Assembly (NCBI GenBank): GCA_003599865.1
Contig: QZKS01000068.1
Span: 1-64,000, forward strand
From: Desulfobacteraceae bacterium
Lineage (GTDB): Bacteria; Desulfobacterota; Desulfobacteria; Desulfobacterales; SURF-7
Reading direction: 5' to 3'
DNA length: 64,000 nt
Shown: piece after piece, positions 1 to 7,918 of the stretch
Position numbering within the stretch: position 1 is the first letter of the stretch
Layout: every line of letters starts with the position of its first letter
Notes under the pieces: model-generated
The model's input: only the letters and a program-made list of their open reading frames with translations
Told to the model about the DNA's origin: nothing
Database searches by the model: none
Position numbers and translations under genes: made by a program

Positions 1-486
1 GCGCAGGCCGGTCCGGAAATGAAACAGGCCATGCTGTCATTTTTACGGTATTTTCATAAGGATGCGGTTTCCGGAAGTGACACCCTTTCGGAATTTTCCC
101 GGTTTCCGGAAGCCTGTTCGGACCAAAGCCGGATGTCCGTGATTCCCTCCAGCGCCTTTGGCTTTGACAAACTGGACAATGTCTACACCTCCCAATGCCT
201 GATGGATGGAAAAGAAGTCATGGTGTTCCTGTCCAACCGAAACTCTCCGGAAAATGCCCGGAAACTGGCTTCCGAGTATGGCACGTTTTTAACCACCTTT
301 GGCGGAACGGAAATTCCACTGAACCGGACCGATGGAGATGCAAGACTGATCGAAATCTTCGGTACGTATGAACTGATTTTTACTTCCGGCAGCTATCTCT
401 GCGGGGTTCATGAAGCAGAGAGCCGGGAAACGGCGGAATCCATGGCAGCCATTTTACGTCAGCGTATCAGCGAGGTATCTGAATGA
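1..486 (+). CDS. Unrecognised protein, C-terminal part (DUF6599-like), cut by window edge
   Basis: The frame is open to base 1, so the visible ~161 residues are the C-terminal part of a longer protein; the ATG at 19 is probably internal. No transmembrane segment or metal motif is visible in this part. Its stop overlaps the start of the DUF362 gene by four bases (ATGA at 483-486), which indicates translational coupling. The trio of a protein like this, a DUF362 protein and a NapH/NapG-like ferredoxin is a recurring arrangement; that association is the reason for the DUF6599-like label. The label is an inference from context and weak similarity, and no biochemical role can be given. Confidence 0.6.
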   Translation, partial: AQAGPEMKQAMLSFLRYFHKDAVSGSDTLSEFSRFPEACSDQSRMSVIPSSAFGFDKLDNVYTSQCLMDGKEVMVFLSNRNSPENARKLASEYGTFLTTFGGTEIPLNRTDGDARLIEIFGTYELIFTSGSYLCGVHEAESRETAESMAAILRQRISEVSE

Positions 487-1469
487 CCAGCCTGCCTGAT
501 AACGCCGGCACTACCAGAAGGCAGTTTCTGGCAAGATGCTCCAAGGCCGGGCTGGGCATTGCCGCGGTCTGCGGCATGGGATACGGATTTTATGATGTCC
601 GTGGTCCAAAACCCGAAGACCGTGCAACAGACCTTGTGTCCGTCCCTGACTTTTCCATCCCTTCCCAGGCCGGAAAAATGGCGATCGCCCATGGAAAGGA
701 CCGGGCGGAAACCGTAAACAAGGCGCTTTCGGCTCTTGGCGGAATGGAAGCCTTTATCCAAAAGGGAGACCATGTTCTCCTGAAAGTCAATGCCGCCTTT
801 GCAACACCGGCTGTTTTGTCTGCCACAACCCACCCCCAGCTGCTGGGCGAAGTTGTTCGTCTCTGCTTTCAGGCAGGTGCCGCTTCGGTGCGGGTAACCG
901 ATAACCCCATCAATGACCCGGCAAGCTGCTTTGCCCTGACCGGGATCGAAGCGGCCGCAACCGCAGCAGGCGCTTTGGTATATTTACCCAAAGACAGCTA
1001 TTTTAAAAAAATAACCGTTCCCGGCGGAACCCTGATCCAAAACTGGCCGTTTCTGTATGAACCGTTTCAGGGCGTCGGCAAGGTCATCGGAATTTCACCG
1101 GTCAAGGATCATCACCGGAGCGGGGCCAGCATGTCCATCAAGAACTGGTACGGCGTCCTGGGCGGCAGACGGAATGTTTTCCACCAGGATATCCATAACA
1201 TCATCAAGGAACTGGCCATCATGATCAAGCCCACCCTGGTCATCCTGGACGGCACCATGACCATGATGACCAACGGCCCGACCGGCGGATCTCTTTCCGA
1301 TCTCAAACAGACCGACACCATGATCGTGAGTACGGATCAGGTTGCGGCGGATGCCTATGGCGCAACCCTGCTTGGAAAAACAGCAGCGGATTTTCCATTT
1401 ATCGGAAAAGCCCAGGAGGTGGGTGCTGGACAGGCGGATTATCACTCCCTGAAATTGATACAGACATGA
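483..1469 (+). CDS. DUF362 family protein with Tat-type signal
   Basis: This 328-residue protein begins with a twin-arginine export motif (TTRRQFL, about residues 10-16) followed by a hydrophobic stretch (about 23-38), so it is probably exported folded. The core carries the DUF362 pattern, including a KGDHVLLKVN stretch near residue 95-105. DUF362 proteins often sit with ferredoxins, and their function is unknown. The gene overlaps its upstream and downstream neighbours by four bases each (ATGA), so the three genes form one translational unit with the NapH/NapG-like protein. An extracytoplasmic redox role is inferred from the Tat signal and the partner only. Confidence 0.8.
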   Translation: MTSLPDNAGTTRRQFLARCSKAGLGIAAVCGMGYGFYDVRGPKPEDRATDLVSVPDFSIPSQAGKMAIAHGKDRAETVNKALSALGGMEAFIQKGDHVLLKVNAAFATPAVLSATTHPQLLGEVVRLCFQAGAASVRVTDNPINDPASCFALTGIEAAATAAGALVYLPKDSYFKKITVPGGTLIQNWPFLYEPFQGVGKVIGISPVKDHHRSGASMSIKNWYGVLGGRRNVFHQDIHNIIKELAIMIKPTLVILDGTMTMMTNGPTGGSLSDLKQTDTMIVSTDQVAADAYGATLLGKTAADFPFIGKAQEVGAGQADYHSLKLIQT

Positions 1470-3409
1470 ACATTATCCTGACACGCAGAATTTCCCAGAT
1501 CTTTTTTATGACCCTGTTCTTATGGTTCTGCCTGGCCGCCACCCTTGGTGAACAATGGTGGCAGCTCCAGGGTTGGCCGGTGAACTGGTTCCTCCAACTG
1601 GACCCCCTGGTCGGAATCGGAACCTTTCTGACCACCCATACCCTGTTCAGAGGACTGGCATGGTGCACGGCAACCCTTGTACTGACCATTCTGCTGGGCC
1701 GTTTTTTCTGCGGATGGGTATGCCCCTTCGGCGCCCTGCATCAGTTTGTCGGCTATCTGGGGAAACAGAAAAACAAAGCAGCGGAAAAAATCCGGAAAAA
1801 CCAATACCGCAAAGCCCAATACCTGAAATACTGGATTTTAATTTTCCTGCTCACGGCAGCGGCATCCAAATCCATCAACCTGGTTCAGGCATCTGCCATG
1901 GGCTCGCCGGGATTTTTTACCGGCATGCTGGTCCTGGCAATCATGATCCTGTTGATTTCCGCGTCCGTGAACCACATGACGGATTCCGCAAAAACAGTTG
2001 TGCTGTTCAGCACGGGGATTGTCATGTGGATGGCCGGAACCGGCTTGCTGAACATGAACGGAATGTTTTTAGATTCCCTGCAGACAGGCCTTTTGGACCC
2101 GATCCCCCTGTTCCAGCGGTCCGTGAATCTGGTGCTGCTGCCATTGATGGATAAAGCCTCTCTCCTGTCTTCCACCAATGCCAGGTATTATGAACAGGGA
2201 TGGCTCATCGGCGGCATCTTTCTCACCGCCGTGTTGCTCAACCTTGCAATCCCCCGGTTTTACTGCCGATTTATCTGCCCCCTTGGCGCCCTGTTCGGGC
2301 TGGTGAGCCGGTATTCGATCCGGCGGATCGGCCAGAAGCCCGGCAAATGCACCCACTGCAAAACATGTGAAGTCAATTGCGAGGGCGCCTGCGAGCCTTC
2401 CCGTCAGATCCGGATCAATGAGTGTGTCCTCTGCATGAACTGTCTGCACTGCTGTCCGGATGATTTGATGGAATACAGCCTGTCGCCTTCCGTTGCCGGA
2501 GAAATTCATGCGCCGGATCTGCAAAGACGGGATCTGATTGTTTCCGCGGTTTCCGGCCTGGCGCTGGTCCCGCTCCTTCGATTGGGCGGAACCACAGGCC
2601 CCAACTGGAACCCGGCCCTGATCCGGCCTCCGGGAGCCCTTGATGAAGAATCGTTTTTGGCCCGCTGCATCAAATGCGGACAGTGCATGCGGATCTGTCC
2701 TACCAATATCATCCAGCCGGCCGGTTTTACGTTCGGAATCGAAGAGCTGTGGACGCCCAGGCTGAATTTTCGGATCGGAACCAGCGGATGCCAGCTCAAC
2801 TGCATTGCCTGCGCCAATCTCTGCCCCACGGCTGCCATCCGGCCCATCAGTCTTGCGGAAAAACTGGGCAAAGGAGATTTTTCCACCCAAGGTCCCGTTC
2901 GGATCGGAACCGCCTTTGTGGACCGAAGCCGCTGCCTGCCCTGGGCCATGAAAAAACCATGCATTGTGTGCCAGGAAAACTGCCCGGTGAGCCCCAAGGC
3001 CATCTATACGGAGGTCTCCCATGAAAAGATCCGGCTGGACCGTCCATTGATCGTCGATACCGGAACGACAGGCTCCCTGACCATCCGGGCCGGGAACCTG
3101 CCGCCCGGCAAATATGCTACCGGAGATTATTTTGTTCATATCCCGTCCCATCAAAATGACGGATACCGGCGGATTGTCCAAAACAGCGCCGACTTCATTC
3201 AGATTGCAGACGATCCGTCCTGGGAGATTCCGCCTGAACCAGGCAGTGTTGTTGAAATTTTTGTCCGTTTGCAAAAGCCGTTTGTCCATCCGGAAACCTG
3301 CATCGGATGCGGCACATGCGAACATGAATGCCCGGTCAGCGGGAAACGGGCCATCCGGATTACCGCGGAAAACGAATCCCGGAACCGGGAGCATACGCTG
3401 TTGTTATAG
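1466..3409 (+). CDS. NapH/NapG-like membrane polyferredoxin fusion
   Basis: This 647-residue protein looks like a membrane ferredoxin joined to a second ferredoxin. The N-terminal ~280 residues hold several membrane helices and two NapH-type motifs, CGWVCP (82-87) and CRFICP (267-272). Clustered cysteines follow at about 295-330 (CTHCKTC, then CVLCMNC). At 354-370 a twin-arginine-like hydrophobic segment (QRRDLIVSAVSG) resembles the Tat leader of NapG-type proteins but is internal. More [4Fe-4S] motifs follow: CIKCGQCMRICP (401-412), CQLNCIACANLC (~463), CIVCQENCP (~530) and CIGCGTCEHECP (~615). Such proteins move electrons between the quinone pool and extracytoplasmic partners. The DUF362 neighbour is the likely partner. 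Which side of the membrane each domain faces is inferred. Confidence 0.85.
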   Translation: MNIILTRRISQIFFMTLFLWFCLAATLGEQWWQLQGWPVNWFLQLDPLVGIGTFLTTHTLFRGLAWCTATLVLTILLGRFFCGWVCPFGALHQFVGYLGKQKNKAAEKIRKNQYRKAQYLKYWILIFLLTAAASKSINLVQASAMGSPGFFTGMLVLAIMILLISASVNHMTDSAKTVVLFSTGIVMWMAGTGLLNMNGMFLDSLQTGLLDPIPLFQRSVNLVLLPLMDKASLLSSTNARYYEQGWLIGGIFLTAVLLNLAIPRFYCRFICPLGALFGLVSRYSIRRIGQKPGKCTHCKTCEVNCEGACEPSRQIRINECVLCMNCLHCCPDDLMEYSLSPSVAGEIHAPDLQRRDLIVSAVSGLALVPLLRLGGTTGPNWNPALIRPPGALDEESFLARCIKCGQCMRICPTNIIQPAGFTFGIEELWTPRLNFRIGTSGCQLNCIACANLCPTAAIRPISLAEKLGKGDFSTQGPVRIGTAFVDRSRCLPWAMKKPCIVCQENCPVSPKAIYTEVSHEKIRLDRPLIVDTGTTGSLTIRAGNLPPGKYATGDYFVHIPSHQNDGYRRIVQNSADFIQIADDPSWEIPPEPGSVVEIFVRLQKPFVHPETCIGCGTCEHECPVSGKRAIRITAENESRNREHTLLL

Positions 3410-3422
3410 AAAGGAAAAAACC

Positions 3423-4181
3423 ATGCGCTTCCGGCCATGTATTGATATTCATCAGGGAGTTGTCAAACAGATTGTCGGCTCCTCATTGACGGATGAAGGA
3501 GACAGCCCGAAAACCAATTTTCAGGCAGACAAATCCTCCGGATGGTATGCCTCCTTGTATCAAAAGGACAACCTCTTTGGTGGGCATGTGATTCAGCTTG
3601 GACCGGGCAATGAAAAAGCCGCGACCGAAGCCCTGGAAGCCTGGCCCGGCGGCATGCAGATCGGCGGGGGCATCCATGCGGACAATGCCCAACAATGGCT
3701 TGACCGGGGAGCATCGGCGGTGATCGTAACCTCATGGGTGTTTCATGACGGAACCCTTGATATGGACCGCCTCAAACAGCTGGTCAACCGGATCGGCAAA
3801 AACCGGCTGGTGCTGGACCTGAGCTGCCGGAGAACGGAAAATTCCTATACCATAGTCACCAACCGCTGGCAGACCTTTACCCGGGAAATCATTGATTTTC
3901 CTCTGCTGGACAAGCTGTCCGGATACTGTGAGGAATTCCTGATCCATGCGGTGGATGTGGAAGGCAAGTGCAGCGGAATTGAAACCGGCCTGGTCGAACT
4001 CCTTGGAAAATGGGCCGGCATTCCCATTACCTATGCGGGCGGGATTCACTCCATGGAGGATATCCATCAGATTCGGAAAATGGGGAAAGGATACATTGAT
4101 TTCACGGTTGGAAGCGCGCTCGACATCTTCGGCGGCACCCAGCTCAAATACCAGGACCTTGCCGGACGGTTCGGCAGCTGA
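3423..4181 (+). CDS. hisA: ProFAR isomerase HisA, eukaryotic (HIS6) type
   Basis: The product (252 residues) is a TIM-barrel isomerase that would convert ProFAR to PRFAR in histidine synthesis. Its sequence follows the yeast/plant HIS6 branch rather than ordinary bacterial HisA: CIDIHQGVVKQIVG (6-19), PKTNF (29-33), HVIQLGPGN (55-63), VIVTSW (100-105), LDLSCRRT (131-138), EFLIHAVDVEGKCSGI and DFTVGSALDIFGG. Candidate catalytic aspartates are D8 and D132. The ATG at 3423 was chosen because a purine-rich ribosome site (GAAAGGAAA) precedes it and family homology starts there; an upstream in-frame start would overlap the ferredoxin gene by ~300 bases. No other histidine gene is nearby, so it is an isolated copy next to catabolic genes. 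Confidence 0.88.
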   Translation: MRFRPCIDIHQGVVKQIVGSSLTDEGDSPKTNFQADKSSGWYASLYQKDNLFGGHVIQLGPGNEKAATEALEAWPGGMQIGGGIHADNAQQWLDRGASAVIVTSWVFHDGTLDMDRLKQLVNRIGKNRLVLDLSCRRTENSYTIVTNRWQTFTREIIDFPLLDKLSGYCEEFLIHAVDVEGKCSGIETGLVELLGKWAGIPITYAGGIHSMEDIHQIRKMGKGYIDFTVGSALDIFGGTQLKYQDLAGRFGS

Positions 4182-4196
4182 TTGCAGGAGAAAAAC

Positions 4197-4973
4197 ATGC
4201 TCGTTACCACACAGAAAAAAGACCGCATTTGCCGGATCACGATCAACCGTGAACCGGTGAAAAATGCTGTTGACGCTCCCACAGCCAAAGCCCTTGCCGA
4301 TGCGTTCCGGGACTTTGAAGAGGACGAAGAATCGTATGTGGCCATCCTTGCCGGCGCCGGAAACACCTTTTGCGCCGGCGCGGATCTCAAAGCGGTTTCC
4401 CATGCCGCCGAAGGCCGCTTCAACCGGCTGGAGCCCACAGGCGACGGCCCCATGGGACCGACCCGGATGGTATTGTCCAAACCGGTCATCGCCGCCATCT
4501 CCGGTTATGCCGTGGCTGGCGGTCTTGAGCTGGCCTTATGGTGCGATATGCGGGTCATGGAAGAAACCGCCATACTGGGCGTGTTCTGCCGAAGGTTCGG
4601 TGTACCGCTCATTGACGGCGGAACCATAAGGCTGCCCCGACTGATCGGCATGAGCCGTGCCATGGATCTGATTCTGACCGGCCGCCCGGTTAAAGCGGAT
4701 GAAGCTCTTTCCATCGGACTGGTGAACCGGGTTGTAGGTCACGGGCAGGGATTGGCCGCAGCCGAAGAACTGGCCGCCACCATTGCCGCCTTTCCCCAGA
4801 CCTGCATGAGAAATGACCGGCTGAGCGCCTATGAACAATGGAATCTCTCTCTGGAAGATGCCCTGCTCAACGAATTCAACCGGGGAATGGAAGTCATCCG
4901 CAGCGGAGAGACGCTGGCCGGAGCAGGCCGTTTTGCACAAGGCATCGGCAAGCATGGTCAATTTGAAAAATAG
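4197..4973 (+). CDS. Enoyl-CoA hydratase/isomerase (crotonase) family protein
   Basis: A 258-residue crotonase-fold protein, of normal family length, acting on an acyl-CoA thioester. The oxyanion-hole motif NTFCAGADLK (56-65) and the SGYAVAGGLELALWCD block (102-117) are present. The first catalytic glutamate of classical hydratases is kept (E111). The position of the second one falls in GVFCRRFGVPLIDGG (128-142) and reads as cysteine (C131). This FCRRFGVPLIDGG signature is typical of a crotonase subfamily whose substrates are poorly known, so water addition should not be assumed. The ATG at 4197 has an AGGAG six bases upstream; a TTG at 4182 is less likely. It directly follows hisA and precedes the main operon promoter. 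Confidence 0.85.
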   Translation: MLVTTQKKDRICRITINREPVKNAVDAPTAKALADAFRDFEEDEESYVAILAGAGNTFCAGADLKAVSHAAEGRFNRLEPTGDGPMGPTRMVLSKPVIAAISGYAVAGGLELALWCDMRVMEETAILGVFCRRFGVPLIDGGTIRLPRLIGMSRAMDLILTGRPVKADEALSIGLVNRVVGHGQGLAAAEELAATIAAFPQTCMRNDRLSAYEQWNLSLEDALLNEFNRGMEVIRSGETLAGAGRFAQGIGKHGQFEK

Positions 4974-5009
4974 GCCTGCGCCTAAATTTGGATGAAATCC
5001 ATTTTTTTA

Positions 5010-5038
5010 TTGACAGGAAAATCAGCCCACGATAAATT
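5010..5038 (+). promoter_or_regulatory. Sigma-70-type promoter of the GMC/HAD operon
   Basis: A perfect -35 hexamer TTGACA (5010-5015) is followed, after 17 bases, by TAAATT (5033-5038), which matches four of six positions of the -10 consensus. It lies ~60 bases upstream of the GMC gene, in the only sizeable gap before ten tightly packed genes. A palindrome overlaps the -10 region. Confidence 0.65.
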
Positions 5039-5061
5039 GTCGACAATCGACAATGATCGAC
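5036..5061 (+). promoter_or_regulatory. Palindromic operator overlapping the promoter
   Basis: ATTGTCGACAAT (5036-5047) is a perfect palindrome. A second, overlapping inverted repeat TGTCGA-CAA-TCGACA spans 5039-5053, and a third partial ATCGAC follows. The block covers the -10 end and the expected transcription start. The core TTGT-CG-ACAA resembles the GT/AC dyads bound by FadR-subfamily GntR regulators, and such a gene lies at the end of this operon (17071-17739). Binding by that protein is an inference. Confidence 0.6.
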
Positions 5062-5096
5062 CCATTTGAAATCAATCAATTCCAGGAGGCAACACC

Positions 5097-6392
5097 ATGG
5101 ATACCATCTCCCGCAAACCCTATGATGCAATTGTTGTCGGATCCGGACCCGGAGGAGCAACCGTTGCAAAGGAACTGACGGAAAAAAACAAAAAGGTCCT
5201 CATATTGGAATGGGGGGATAACTGGCGCGTACGGGGCACAAACTGGCAGACCGCCGCTATGGCAGGCGTGCCCGGCAGAAGCCTTCTGGTCACCAACAAG
5301 GCACTGGCCATGGTCAGGGGAATCACCACCGGCGGAAGCTCGATTTTCTATTATGCAACCGCATTTGAACCGCCGGTGGACATGCTCAAATCCTATGGTC
5401 TGGATATCACACAGGAGATTCAGGAAATCCGGGAAGAACTTCCCACCAAACCCCTGAAGGACGAACTGATCGGCCCCGGCGCCGGACGGATAATGCAAAG
5501 CGCCCGGGAACTGGGTTATGACTGGAACAAACTCCCCAAGTTTATCTACCAGGACAAATGCCGGGCGGAATGCTGGCGCTGCGACTATGGATGCCCGTAT
5601 GGAGCCAAATGGAACGGCAGACATTATGTTGAACAGGCGCTGGAAAAGGGTTCCACCCTGATCAACCGTGCAAAAGTACAGAAGGTGATCGTCGAGAACA
5701 ATACGGCGGTCGGCGTGGAATATAAAAAATGGGGCTCCACGTTTCAGGCCTTTGCGCCCAAAATTATTCTTTCCGCCGGCGGTATCGGGTCTCCGGTCAT
5801 TTTACGAAAGAGCGGAATCTACGGCGCCGGTTATGACTACTTCTATGATCCCCTGATCTGTGTCATGGGAACCGTCAATAACCTGAACGGCGGAAAGGAA
5901 ATTCCCATGGCAACGGGAATTCACATGGAAGAAGAAGGATATGTCATGACCGATATGACCGTGCCCCGAACCCTCTACATGCTGTTTGCCGCCGAGGTGT
6001 TCCGGTTCCATAAGCTTTTCTCGCACAGCAACACCCTGCAGATCATGATCAAGGCAAAGGACAGCCTGGGTGGCCGGGTAACCTATAATGAAGGTGTCCG
6101 GAAGAAGCTGGCAAAAGAAGACCAGGCAAAACTGATGAAAGGATATGAACGGGCAAAACAGATTCTGAAATACGCCGGTGCCAGGGATATATTCAAAACC
6201 TGGTATGTTGCGGCTCATCCCGGCGGAACCGCCAAGGTCGGCGATATTGTGGATTCTGATCTGAAAACCAAATATGAAAATCTGTATGTCTGCGACTGTT
6301 CGGTCATACCGGAAGCGTGGGGATTGCCGCCCACATTTACCCTCATTGCCCTGGGAAAAAGACTGGCAAAACATATTGCCGCCGGATTCTGA
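5097..6392 (+). CDS. GMC-family FAD oxidoreductase
   Basis: A 431-residue flavoprotein of the glucose-methanol-choline oxidoreductase family. The dinucleotide-binding motif VVGSGPGG is at 13-20, the second flavin loop GITTGGSS at 75-82, and the C-terminal catalytic region has AAHPGGTAKVGD and PPTFTLIALG. A cysteine-rich stretch, CRAECWRCDYGCPYGAK (155-171, spacing C-x3-C-x2-C-x3-C), resembles the CP-x-GAK segment of long-chain alcohol oxidase relatives. It oxidises an alcohol or a ring carbon, with electrons going to an unknown acceptor. The start has a strong AGGAGG site. It is the first gene of the promoter-led operon that also encodes the HAD/BCR modules, so it probably acts on the same alicyclic or acyl-CoA substrate (inference). 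Confidence 0.85.
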   Translation: MDTISRKPYDAIVVGSGPGGATVAKELTEKNKKVLILEWGDNWRVRGTNWQTAAMAGVPGRSLLVTNKALAMVRGITTGGSSIFYYATAFEPPVDMLKSYGLDITQEIQEIREELPTKPLKDELIGPGAGRIMQSARELGYDWNKLPKFIYQDKCRAECWRCDYGCPYGAKWNGRHYVEQALEKGSTLINRAKVQKVIVENNTAVGVEYKKWGSTFQAFAPKIILSAGGIGSPVILRKSGIYGAGYDYFYDPLICVMGTVNNLNGGKEIPMATGIHMEEEGYVMTDMTVPRTLYMLFAAEVFRFHKLFSHSNTLQIMIKAKDSLGGRVTYNEGVRKKLAKEDQAKLMKGYERAKQILKYAGARDIFKTWYVAAHPGGTAKVGDIVDSDLKTKYENLYVCDCSVIPEAWGLPPTFTLIALGKRLAKHIAAGF

Positions 6393-6424
6393 CATTTTCA
6401 AACCGTACAGGGGGATGATGACGA

Positions 6425-7918
6425 ATGCACACCGAACAACAGCAGCAAATTCCCAGACAGGGGATCTATAAAAAGAAAACCGCAGACAGCAATGGATACG
6501 ATCCGTTATCCCTGCTGCTCTCGGAACTGATTCATACCCGAGAAGTCCGGACCCTTCTCGCCAAAGCGATACCCGAGGTTCTCCATGCATGGGCCGGCGA
6601 GAACTTTGCCAAAAAAATCACCACCCGGGCCATTGGAAAAAACATCCAATCCGGATTGTCGCGTCCGGAAGATGTTCTGGGTCAGGAAGAACTGGCCGAA
6701 CTGTTTGGCCGTCCGGATCGCATTCGAAATATAACGGAACTGCTTCCCGGCTTGCTGGGTGTGTTTTTTGATATCGCCAATGAACTGGGAAAAGGACTGG
6801 AAAGCCTCCCGCCGGCCGAAAAACAAAAAGCCGTTGGCAGACTGCTGTCCGGCATGTTCTCCGGAAGAACCGGAAAAGTGATCACAACCTGGGCCAGGGT
6901 AATTTCCGGTACGCAATCGGATTCCCCTTATTTTGTCAAAGAAAGTATCGCGCCCGGCATCATCAAATGGATGGAGAATACCGATTTTGGAGAGCTCAAA
7001 GACCTCCTTGACTCCATCCACGAGATCTCGGGTGAAACCATAAAAATCATCAATGACGCCATCTGGAAGTATCCGTCAAAAGTCGTTCTCCTGGTTTCCT
7101 TTTTACCTTCCATGATCAACATTCTGATCAAGGTGATCAACGAATGTGTCGGCCGGTTCAATAACCTTGCGCCGGACCTTGTTGCCGATGTCGTTCTTTC
7201 CTGCTTCCGGGATATTGACGCCAAACATCTCGGCCGGACAGTCAACGAGTTTGCCGAACTGATTCGAAAACTGGATACCGGCAGTTCACTGATCGGCGAT
7301 TCCGGTGTATCCGGCCTGAATCGGGATCTGTCGGGATTTCTGAACGACTTTTTTGCTTCCCTTCACATGGAAACACTTTTCCGGGCACGCGAAGGACTGG
7401 CTGCCGGAAAGGAAACGGTTTCCGCCAGGATGTTTAAAATTTTACAAGAAAATCCGCAGATCGTTCTGGATTCCATCAGCCGGTCGCCGTCGCGCTACAA
7501 TCCTGCCATCAAAAACATGAGTCGAAAAGCCGCTCTGGTATGTGATCTTCCGGAACAGGAAACCGCCGAAGCCTTTTCAACAACCTTGTCCCAGCTGGAT
7601 TGTTCTGAAATGGCGGAGATCGTAAACCTGATGTCGTTGCTGACCAACCGGATCCGCAGATACAATACAAAACTGCTGCCCTCCCTGGTATCGCAAATCA
7701 TTGACAGCCTTGATCTGGTTGAAGTGGAAGAAGCGGCCTCCGGCATTATCAACGACATGGGAAAAAGCATGAAGCCGCTCGGACGGGTCGTCCTTCCCCA
7801 TTTGATCACGATGGCATGCGACTGGCTGTCATCGGATGAAAATCAGGAGGAGCCTGCGATGAAAAATGCAAGACAGGCGATTCAATCCCTGATGCAGCCA
7901 AAGGAGGTGCCGGTATGA
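6425..7918 (+). CDS. Unrecognised helical protein in HAD/BCR operon
   Basis: I do not recognise this 497-residue protein. It has no signal peptide and no metal motif; the few cysteines are scattered. The sequence reads as a run of amphipathic helices with HEAT-like spacing, for example about 60-130, 190-260 and 400-460. A moderately hydrophobic stretch near 220-240 (VVLLVSFLPSMINILIKVI) could touch a membrane. The start has AGGGGG ten bases upstream, and the last bases overlap the next gene by ATGA. Its fixed place between the GMC enzyme and the C subunit suggests a scaffold or assembly role; this is a guess from position only. Confidence 0.75.
   Translation: MHTEQQQQIPRQGIYKKKTADSNGYDPLSLLLSELIHTREVRTLLAKAIPEVLHAWAGENFAKKITTRAIGKNIQSGLSRPEDVLGQEELAELFGRPDRIRNITELLPGLLGVFFDIANELGKGLESLPPAEKQKAVGRLLSGMFSGRTGKVITTWARVISGTQSDSPYFVKESIAPGIIKWMENTDFGELKDLLDSIHEISGETIKIINDAIWKYPSKVVLLVSFLPSMINILIKVINECVGRFNNLAPDLVADVVLSCFRDIDAKHLGRTVNEFAELIRKLDTGSSLIGDSGVSGLNRDLSGFLNDFFASLHMETLFRAREGLAAGKETVSARMFKILQENPQIVLDSISRSPSRYNPAIKNMSRKAALVCDLPEQETAEAFSTTLSQLDCSEMAEIVNLMSLLTNRIRRYNTKLLPSLVSQIIDSLDLVEVEEAASGIINDMGKSMKPLGRVVLPHLITMACDWLSSDENQEEPAMKNARQAIQSLMQPKEVPV

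Noticed and set aside
2069-3394. Long open frame on the minus strand (441 codons)
   Set aside because: It lies wholly inside the NapH/NapG-like gene in antisense. That gene has clear cysteine motifs, whereas the antisense translation is low-complexity and matches nothing.
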